DNA from: Pseudomonadota bacterium
GTDB lineage: Bacteria > Pseudomonadota > Gammaproteobacteria > Burkholderiales > Burkholderiaceae_C
DNA length: 9,218 nt
Direction of reading: 5' to 3'
Assembly (NCBI GenBank): GCA_023394015.1
Contig: JAEXBL010000037.1
Span: 1-9,218 of the forward strand
Positions 1 through 4,906 of the stretch are shown piece by piece (positions within the stretch are counted from its first letter, which is position 1; each line of letters opens with the position of its first letter). The notes under the pieces are model-generated. The model had not been told where the DNA came from. It saw only the letters and a list, made by a program, of their open reading frames with translations, and made no database searches. Made by a program: the position numbers and the translations under genes.

Positions 1-921
1 AATGTCGTTGGGTGGTTCGGGGTCGGCCGCGTCGCCGCGGTCGTCGTCGGAGGGGTCGCTGGATTCGCCCCTGAACAGGCGGTCGGCCAGCGCGCGCCCC
101 ATGCCGGGGCGAAAGCCGTGGCCCAGCGCCTGGTCCAGGTACAGCAGGGCCTCGGCCGCCGCCTCGCTGAGGTCGGAGCCGGTGGCCAGCAGCGCCGCCA
201 GCGCCGCCGACAGGATGTCGCCGGCGCCCAGAAAGCCGGCCTCGATGCGCTCGAAGCTCTGGCTGAGCACCTCGCCCTGCGGCGTGGCCAGCACGTTGCC
301 CAACTGGCCACTGAGCGTGGGCACGCCGGTGACCAGCACGTAGGACACGCCGACCTCGGCTGCGGCGCGCGCCACGTCGGCGGCGCGCGGGTAGCGCTCG
401 GTGGCGGATTCGGGCAGCAGCCAGTGGCGCAGGGTGGCGTTGTTGCCCACCAGCACGGCGGTCTGCGGCAGCAGCAGCTCGCGGAAGGCGTCCAGGTAGT
501 CGTCGATCTCGTCCTCGTGCCACCAGGACAGGTCGGGCATGTAGGCGATCAGCGGCACCGAGGCGTAGTCCGAGGCAAAGGACGCCACCGCGGCCACCGC
601 CTCGGCGCTGCCGAGAAAGCCGACCTTGATGGCCACCAGCGGGATGTCTTCGGCCACGGTGTGGGCCTGCTCGGCGATGGCCGTGGCGTCGAGGCTGGTG
701 TGGCCGCTGGTCTCGCGCGTGTCGCGTACGTACACCCCGGTGACCACCGGCAGCGCATGGGCGCCGATGGAGCCGATCACCAGCGCATCACTGCTCACGC
801 CGCAGGCGCCGGTGGGGTCGCTGGCGTTGAAGCTGAGTACGCACGGCAGGCTGTCGGGTTCGGTCAAAGTGGCGGAAGTGTCGTTATCCTGCGACGCATC
901 GGTCGCCTTAATGCCCGTCAT
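1..921 (-). CDS. thiD: ThiD-like PfkB-family kinase (hydroxymethylpyrimidine/phosphomethylpyrimidine kinase), partial at window edge
   Basis: Reads leftward from an ATG at 921-919 through 307 codons without a stop and leaves the window, so the C-terminus is missing. ThiD phosphorylates hydroxymethylpyrimidine and then its monophosphate in cytosolic thiamine synthesis. Support: an N-terminal SFNASDPTGACGVSSD stretch (residues 30-45) at the place of the ThiD glycine motif; VTGVYVRDT (60-68) matching the usual ITA-x-AQNT region; a ribokinase-type anion-hole motif GAGDILSAALAALLATG with the predicted catalytic base Asp235; and HGFRPGMGRALADRLF near the end, resembling the ThiD GHGxGP tail. It then continues into an unusual acidic, Ser/Asp/Pro-rich tail (from about residue 287). 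Typical ThiD is about 265 residues, so this one is long. The usual GGAGIQAD, PN-x-x-E and MKGGH motifs are altered (see findings), so substrate is uncertain; another PfkB kinase is possible. No strong Shine-Dalgarno precedes the ATG. It is transcribed divergently from the rubredoxin and pil genes. Confidence 0.72.
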   Translation of the reverse strand, partial: MTGIKATDASQDNDTSATLTEPDSLPCVLSFNASDPTGACGVSSDALVIGSIGAHALPVVTGVYVRDTRETSGHTSLDATAIAEQAHTVAEDIPLVAIKVGFLGSAEAVAAVASFASDYASVPLIAYMPDLSWWHEDEIDDYLDAFRELLLPQTAVLVGNNATLRHWLLPESATERYPRAADVARAAAEVGVSYVLVTGVPTLSGQLGNVLATPQGEVLSQSFERIEAGFLGAGDILSAALAALLATGSDLSEAAAEALLYLDQALGHGFRPGMGRALADRLFRGESSDPSDDDRGDAADPEPPNDI

Positions 922-1025
922 GAGGCACAAATAGGGCTGGGGAGTGCGACATAGTGCCGCAAGGTCACAACGCCCGTCGATACAATCGTTTGCATTCTAA
1001 GCATGTGAAACTTAGGCTCTAATAA
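922..1025. promoter_or_regulatory. Divergent intergenic region, probable promoters for the thiD-like gene and for rubredoxin/pil
   Basis: This 104-base gap between two divergent genes is noticeably more AT-rich than the flanking coding DNA, especially at 981-1025. A TACAAT hexamer at 981-986 resembles a sigma-70 -10 box for the plus strand (one mismatch to TATAAT), but no good -35 box stands 16-18 bases upstream. On the minus strand TTGTAT (985-980) with TTTCAC (1009-1004) at 18-base spacing is a weak promoter candidate. Promoter activity is inferred from gene orientation; the exact elements are tentative. Confidence 0.45.
997..1015. promoter_or_regulatory. Short inverted repeat CTAAG-N9-CTTAG, possible operator
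   Basis: Perfect 5-base inverted arms CTAAG (997-1001) and CTTAG (1011-1015) flank the 9-base spacer CATGTGAAA, centred 20 bases before the rubredoxin ATG and within the divergent promoter region. The centre-to-centre spacing of the arms (14 bases) is longer than one helical turn. It could bind a dimeric regulator or form a small hairpin in the rubredoxin leader; five-base arms can also occur by chance. Confidence 0.25.
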
Positions 1026-1199
1026 ATGACGACGTCGAAGACGTGGATGTGTCTGATATGCGGCTGGCTCTATGACGAGGCCGAAGGCTCGCCCGAGCAT
1101 GGTATCGCGCCGGGCACGGCCTGGGATCAGGTGCCCATGAACTGGACCTGCCCGGAATGCGGCGCGAGGAAGGAAGACTTCGAAATGGTGCAGATCTGA
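1026..1199 (+). CDS. Rubredoxin
   Basis: A 57-residue one-iron electron carrier. The ligand set is complete: CLIC (Cys9, Cys12) followed by GWLYD, and CPEC (Cys42, Cys45) followed by GARKEDFE, the classical two-knuckle Fe(S-Cys)4 fold. The GT-x-W and NWTCPECG segments also match the family; Trp14 stands where Tyr is usual in CGY. Rubredoxins pass single electrons in the cytosol to partners such as oxygen- or peroxide-reducing enzymes or alkane hydroxylases; no partner is seen here. Start chosen at the first ATG (1026), which gives the normal short N-terminus; the leader there is AT-rich (CTCTAATAA) and lacks a clear Shine-Dalgarno. It lies 73 bases upstream of pilG in the same direction, so it may be co-transcribed with it or ended by the weak hairpin between them. 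A direct role in pilus control is not shown by the sequence. Confidence 0.95.
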   Translation: MTTSKTWMCLICGWLYDEAEGSPEHGIAPGTAWDQVPMNWTCPECGARKEDFEMVQI

Positions 1200-1207
1200 C
1201 CCGCCGG

Positions 1208-1225
1208 GGCAATCTGCCTTTTTTT
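1208..1225 (+). terminator. Weak intrinsic terminator-like hairpin with T7 tract after rubredoxin
   Basis: GGCA (1208-1211), loop ATC, TGCC (1215-1218), followed directly by seven T residues (1219-1225), nine bases after the rubredoxin stop. The stem is only 4 bp, extendable by G-U pairs, so it may act as a partial terminator or attenuator between rubredoxin and pilG rather than a full stop. The remaining bases to pilG (1226-1272) show no convincing sigma-70 promoter by eye. Confidence 0.3.
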
Positions 1226-1272
1226 GAATCGGGCCGCCCAGGTGGTCCCCACAGGACAGTCACGAGGGTTTG

Positions 1273-1659
1273 ATGGCATCAAAGCGAGTGCTCGTCATTG
1301 ACGACAGCAACACCATTCGGCGCAGCGCCGAGATCTTCCTCAAGCAGGGCGGGCACGAGGTCATGCTGGCCGAGGACGGCTTCGACGCGCTGGCCAAGGT
1401 CAACGACGCGCGGCCCGACCTGATCTTCTGCGACATCCTGATGCCGCGTCTGGACGGCTACCAGACCTGCGCCATCATCAAGCGCAACGAAAAATTCGCC
1501 GACACGCCGGTGGTCATGCTGTCGTCCAAGGACGGCGTGTTCGACAAGGCGCGCGGCCGCATGGTCGGCTCCGAGGAGTACCTGACCAAGCCGTTTACCA
1601 AGGACCAGCTGCTGCAGGCCGTGCAGCAGTTCGGGTCCGCCAACAAAGGAGTTGAGTGA
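1273..1659 (+). CDS. pilG: PilG, CheY-like twitching motility response regulator
   Basis: A 128-residue single receiver domain without output domain. Visible receiver residues: acidic pair Asp10-Asp11, phospho-acceptor Asp54 in IFCDILMP, Ser84 in the switch position (VVMLSSKDG) and Lys106 in YLTKPF. The SSKDGVFDKARGRMVGSEEYLTKPF-type region is diagnostic of PilG rather than generic CheY. In Pseudomonas, PilG receives phosphate from ChpA and promotes pilus extension and cAMP production. Start: ATG at 1273, preceded by GAGGG at 1264-1268 (spacing 4); a TTG at 1270 is in frame but has no better ribosome site. It opens the chemosensory run and its stop shares a base with the pilH start. Confidence 0.95.
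   Translation: MASKRVLVIDDSNTIRRSAEIFLKQGGHEVMLAEDGFDALAKVNDARPDLIFCDILMPRLDGYQTCAIIKRNEKFADTPVVMLSSKDGVFDKARGRMVGSEEYLTKPFTKDQLLQAVQQFGSANKGVE
1645..1651 (+). promoter_or_regulatory. Ribosome binding site of pilH inside the pilG 3' end
   Basis: AAAGGAG lies seven bases before ATG at 1659 and within the last pilG codons. It fixes the pilH start at 1659 rather than the in-frame GTG at 1656, and together with the one-base TGATG overlap it suggests translational coupling of pilG and pilH. Confidence 0.7.
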
Positions 1660-2024
1660 TGTCGATCCGCAATGTGCTGGTCGTGGACGATTCCAAGACG
1701 GAATTGATGTTTCTGAGCGACATGCTCAAGAAGGCCGGCTATGCCGTGGTCACTGCCGAGAACGCCGAGGAGACGCGCAGTCGCCTCGAGCAGGCCAAGC
1801 CCGACCTGATCCTGATGGATGTGGTGATGCCGGGCCAGAACGGCTTTCAACTCACGCGCAACATCACGCGCGATCCGCGCTACGCGGACATCCCCATCAT
1901 CATGTGCACCAGCAAGAACCAGGAAACGGATCGGGTCTGGGGCATGCGCCAGGGCGCGCGCGACTACATCACCAAGCCGGTGGACCAGGCCGAGCTGCTG
2001 AGCAAGATCAAGGCCCTGGGCTAA
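1659..2024 (+). CDS. pilH: PilH, CheY-like twitching motility response regulator
   Basis: A 121-residue stand-alone receiver. Key residues: Asp10-Asp11, phospho-acceptor Asp54 in LILMDVVMPGQNGFQLTR, Thr84 switch residue in IIMCTSKNQETD, Lys106 in YITKPV. The SKNQETDRVWGMRQGARDYITKPV-type stretch is the recognised PilH signature. In the Pseudomonas pathway PilH counteracts PilG, proposed as a phosphate sink and as favouring pilus retraction. The start overlaps the pilG stop by one base (TGATG) with a good AAAGGAG ribosome site, and pilI follows five bases after the stop, so the three are almost certainly one transcript. The receiver residues are all intact, so phosphorylation is expected. Confidence 0.95.
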   Translation: MSIRNVLVVDDSKTELMFLSDMLKKAGYAVVTAENAEETRSRLEQAKPDLILMDVVMPGQNGFQLTRNITRDPRYADIPIIMCTSKNQETDRVWGMRQGARDYITKPVDQAELLSKIKALG

Positions 2025-2029
2025 AGCGC

Positions 2030-2563
2030 ATGTCGAGCAAGCAAGCGCTTCGCGAATTCCAAAGCCGTCTGGCCGAGCGGCTGCAGGCCGCCCAGACCAC
2101 CGGCGTGGCCGCCTCCTGGCTGGCGGTGGAGGCAGGCGGCTTGCACCTGTTGTTTCCGCTCAGCCATGCCGGTGAAATCTTCTCCTGGACCGACGTGCAG
2201 CGCGTGCCCTACGTGCAGCCGTGGTTCATGGGCGTGGCCAACCTGCGCGGCGGGCTGTCGGCGGTGATCGACTTGGCCGCCTTCCTGAAGGCGGACGGCC
2301 AGCGCGCCGCGCGCAGCGAGAGCCAACTCACCCAATGCCGGCTGGTGGCGCTGAACCCGCTGCTGGACACCAACAGCGCGCTGCTGGTGGACCGCCTGCT
2401 CGGGCTGCGCACCACCGAGGCCTTTGCCTCGTCCGCGCCGGCCGAGGCGCCGGCCGCGCCCTACCTGGGCCACGTGTACACCGACCTCGAAGGTCGGACA
2501 TGGCAGGAGCTGAACCTGCAAGCGCTTTCCCAGCACCCGGCCTTCCTGGCCGTTGGTGCGTAG
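2030..2563 (+). CDS. pilI: PilI, CheW-like coupling protein
   Basis: A 177-residue protein with one CheW fold. Such adaptors join the chemoreceptor (PilJ) to the kinase (ChpA) in the polar array at the inner membrane. Support: WLAVEAGGLHLLFPLSHAGEIF near residues 29-51, the PW-FMGVANLRGGLSAVIDLAAFL segment (about 64-86) typical of PilI/CheW sheet strands, and LVALNPLLDTNSALLVDRLLGLR (about 104-126). The C-terminus WQELNLQALSQHPAFLAVG also fits PilI. Residues 1-25 form a probable amphipathic helix. The ATG at 2030 lies five bases after the pilH stop but has no clear Shine-Dalgarno, so translation probably depends on coupling to pilH. The position between pilH and pilJ supports PilI rather than ChpC. 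Confidence 0.93.
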   Translation: MSSKQALREFQSRLAERLQAAQTTGVAASWLAVEAGGLHLLFPLSHAGEIFSWTDVQRVPYVQPWFMGVANLRGGLSAVIDLAAFLKADGQRAARSESQLTQCRLVALNPLLDTNSALLVDRLLGLRTTEAFASSAPAEAPAAPYLGHVYTDLEGRTWQELNLQALSQHPAFLAVGA

Positions 2564-2584
2564 TTCGTTTCTCAAGGTCGCAAG

Positions 2585-4816
2585 ATGGCACTTTCCAACC
2601 TGTTCAAGAACAAGACCCAGGCCACGGCCCAGGGCGAAGCCGATACCGTGGCCCAGGAGCAGCTGTCGGCGGCGTTCGATGCGCCGACGCTGGCCGACGA
2701 GGTGTCGATGGGGTCCAGCGTGGACGAGTTGCGCGAGCCGGCCCTGCCTGCGGGCGAGGTGTTCTCGGTGCCCTTGCTGGGGACCCGCACGGCCGCGGCG
2801 CACCAGCGCCTGCTGTCGGTGCTGCTGGCCCTGTCGCTGATCGCTCTGGCCGTGATGGTGTACTGGACGGTGTCGCAGACCAACCAGAGCGCGCGCCAGG
2901 TGGGCGCCATCGGCCAGTCGCTGATGCAGTCGCAGCGCCTGGCCAAGTCGGTGTCCCAGGCGCTGATCGGCAGTCCCGAGGCCTTCCCCGAACTGAAGGA
3001 AAGCTCGGCCTCGCTGGGCAGCAACGTGCGCGGCCTGCGGCTCGGCAGCGCGACGGTGCCGGCCCTGAGCGATGCCTACCGCAGCGAAATGAGCGAGTTG
3101 GCGCCGCTGGTGGAGCGTGCCGAGGAAAACGCCGGCATCGTGCTGGCGCAGCAGAAGGCGCTGACGGAAGTGGGCGCCGCCCTGCGCGCGGTCAGTCGCC
3201 AGTCCTCCGACCTGCTGGAAGTGGCTGAAACCGTGGCCTCGCTCAAGCTGCAGCAGGGCATGCCGGCGGGCGAGATCTCGGCCGCCGGCCAGCTGGTGAT
3301 GCTGACGCAGCGCATCGGCAAGTCGGCCAACGAGTTCGTGACCATGGAAGGCGTGAGCCCGGAAGCGGTGTTCATGCTGGGCAAGGACCTGAACTCCTTC
3401 AAGGAGATCGCCGAGGGCCTGCTCGACGGCAGCCAGGAGTTGCGCCTGGCGCCGACCCGCGACGAGCAGACGCGCGAGCGCCTGACGACCCTGCTGAAGA
3501 TGTACGAGGAAACGCGCACCCAGGCGGGCGACATCCTGGGCAACCTGCAGGGCCTGGTCGGCGCGCGCGAGGCGCAGACCGTGGTGGTGGGCGAGAGCGA
3601 GCCCCTGCGTCAGCAGCTCGAGCGTCTGCAGGCCAAGGTGTCGGCCAGCGCCGGCCTGAGCCTGAACGGCCTGCTGCTGCTGCTGATTCCGGCGGCGCTG
3701 GCCCTGCTGTCGGCCCTGGGCCTGGCTTTCGTGCAGTTGCGTGACAGCCGCGAGCGCCAGCAACTGGCCGAGCAGCAACGCCACACGGCCGAACTGCAGC
3801 AGCAGGAAGCCAAGCGCGTCAACGACGCCAACCAGGCCGCCATTTTGCGCCTGATGAACGAGCTGCAGACGGTGGCCGAGGGCGACCTGACGCAGGAAGC
3901 CACCGTGACCGAGGACATCACCGGCGCCATCGCCGACTCGGTGAACTACACGGTGGAAGAATTGCGCTCGCTGGTGGGCAACGTGCAGAGCACGGCCACG
4001 CGGGTGGCGCAGACCACCTCCAAGGTGGAATCCACCTCGACCGAGCTGTTGGCGACCTCGACCGAGCAGCTGCGCGAGATCCGCGAAACCGGCCAGTCGG
4101 TGCTCGACATGGCGGCCCGAATCAACGACGTGTCGGCACAGGCGCAGGAATCGGCCGCGGTGGCGCGCCAGTGGCGGCAGGCAGCCGAATCGGGCCTCAC
4201 CGCGGTGCAGAACGCCATCGGCGGCATGAACTCGATCCGCGACCAGATCCAGGAAACCTCCAAGCGCATCAAGCGCCTGGGCGAGTCGTCGCAGGAGATC
4301 GGCGAGATCACCGAGCTGATTGCCGACATTACCGAGCAGACCAACGTGCTGGCGCTGAACGCGGCCATCCAGGCGGCGTCGGCCGGTGAAGCCGGTCGCG
4401 GCTTCTCGGTGGTGGCGGAAGAAGTGCAGCGGCTGGCCGAGCGCTCCGGCGATGCCACGCGGCAGATTGCGGCGCTGGTGAAGGCGATTCAGACCGACAC
4501 GCAGGACGCCGTGGCCGCCATGGAGCGCTCCACCCAGGGCGTGGTCGAAGGTGCGCGCCTGTCGGACAACGCCGGTACCGCGCTGTCCGAGATCGACAGC
4601 GTGTCGCGCCGGCTGGCCGAGCTGATCGAGCAGATTTCGGCATCCGCCCTGAAAGAGGCCGACCAGGCCAACGAGGTGGCCACCAACATCCAGCACATTT
4701 TTGCCGTGACCGAGCAGACCGGCGAGAGCACGCGCTCCACCGCCAGCCAGGTGCGCGATCTGGCGCGCATGGCCGACGAGCTGCGCCAGTCGGTGGCGCG
4801 ATTCAAGATCGCCTGA
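2585..4816 (+). CDS. pilJ: PilJ, type IV pilus methyl-accepting chemoreceptor
   Basis: A 743-residue membrane chemoreceptor. Order of parts: cytoplasmic N-terminal extension (about 1-73, acidic in the middle); first membrane helix about 75-96 (LLSVLLALSLIALAVMVYW); periplasmic PilJ-type sensor region about 97-357, mostly helical, with two similar segments (QSLMQSQRLAKS and QLVMLTQRIGKSANEF); second membrane helix about 358-384 (LNGLLLLLIPAALALLSALGL); Gln/Glu-rich linker and HAMP-like segment about 385-465; long coiled-coil signalling domain with hairpin tip about 575-615 (TEQTNVLALNAAIQAASAGEAGRGFSVVAEEV region), where CheW and CheA proteins bind. Pseudomonas PilJ interacts with PilA and senses surface contact. 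There is no C-terminal CheR-docking pentapeptide; it ends ARFKIA. Start ATG 2585 has AAGG at 2574-2577, 21 bases after pilI. The extension before the first membrane helix is longer than I recall for Pseudomonas PilJ (about 680 residues). Confidence 0.95.
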   Translation: MALSNLFKNKTQATAQGEADTVAQEQLSAAFDAPTLADEVSMGSSVDELREPALPAGEVFSVPLLGTRTAAAHQRLLSVLLALSLIALAVMVYWTVSQTNQSARQVGAIGQSLMQSQRLAKSVSQALIGSPEAFPELKESSASLGSNVRGLRLGSATVPALSDAYRSEMSELAPLVERAEENAGIVLAQQKALTEVGAALRAVSRQSSDLLEVAETVASLKLQQGMPAGEISAAGQLVMLTQRIGKSANEFVTMEGVSPEAVFMLGKDLNSFKEIAEGLLDGSQELRLAPTRDEQTRERLTTLLKMYEETRTQAGDILGNLQGLVGAREAQTVVVGESEPLRQQLERLQAKVSASAGLSLNGLLLLLIPAALALLSALGLAFVQLRDSRERQQLAEQQRHTAELQQQEAKRVNDANQAAILRLMNELQTVAEGDLTQEATVTEDITGAIADSVNYTVEELRSLVGNVQSTATRVAQTTSKVESTSTELLATSTEQLREIRETGQSVLDMAARINDVSAQAQESAAVARQWRQAAESGLTAVQNAIGGMNSIRDQIQETSKRIKRLGESSQEIGEITELIADITEQTNVLALNAAIQAASAGEAGRGFSVVAEEVQRLAERSGDATRQIAALVKAIQTDTQDAVAAMERSTQGVVEGARLSDNAGTALSEIDSVSRRLAELIEQISASALKEADQANEVATNIQHIFAVTEQTGESTRSTASQVRDLARMADELRQSVARFKIA

Positions 4817-4899
4817 TGCCGCACGGCCCCCATTGGGCGCCGCCGTGATGCGGCGCGGCGCCCATTCTTGAGAAGAACGCTTCTGGAGAGCATGAAGTC
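4817..4899 (+). promoter_or_regulatory. pilJ-chpA intergenic leader with chpA ribosome site
   Basis: The only sizeable gap inside the pil run (83 bases). It holds a strong GC hairpin (listed separately) and GGAGAG at 4885-4890. That ribosome site is nine bases before the chpA ATG at 4900 but only one base before an out-of-frame ATG at 4892. No promoter hexamers are evident. No pilK gene is present here. Confidence 0.5.
4835..4863 (+). other. Strong GC hairpin between pilJ and chpA
   Basis: GGGCGCCGC (4835-4843) pairs perfectly with GCGGCGCCC (4855-4863). An alternative fold keeps the outer seven pairs and adds four inner pairs (4842-4845 with 4851-4854) around a TGATG loop with a two-base bulge. 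The following bases are ATTCTTGAG, without a T tract, so it does not look like a standard intrinsic terminator. A role in mRNA processing, 3' stability of pilJ or lowered chpA expression is inference. Confidence 0.5.
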
Positions 4900-4906
4900 A
4901 TGGTGA
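4892..4906 (+). other. Four-codon out-of-frame mini-ORF overlapping the chpA start
   Basis: ATG AAG TCA TGG TGA reads MKSW and stops at 4906, overlapping the chpA ATG (4900-4902) in another frame. Its ATG is one base from the GGAGAG site, too near for efficient initiation, which favours 4900 as the chpA start; it could nevertheless compete or allow re-initiation. No function is shown. Confidence 0.25.

Noticed and set aside
118..954. 278-codon plus-strand frame opposite the thiD-like gene
   Set aside because: The minus strand in this interval encodes recognisable PfkB-family motifs with a plausible ATG; the plus-strand product is Gly/His/Gln-rich without similarity to known proteins.
1652..2029. 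Upstream extension of the pilI frame through pilH
   Set aside because: The reading frame is open back to 1652 but the protein would be out of frame with clear PilH and gain an unrelated Arg/His-rich N-terminus; the CheW-like part begins naturally at ATG 2030.
2221..3228. 335-codon plus-strand frame spanning the pilI-pilJ junction
   Set aside because: It crosses two well-supported genes in a different frame and has no recognisable domain; a shadow of GC-rich coding.
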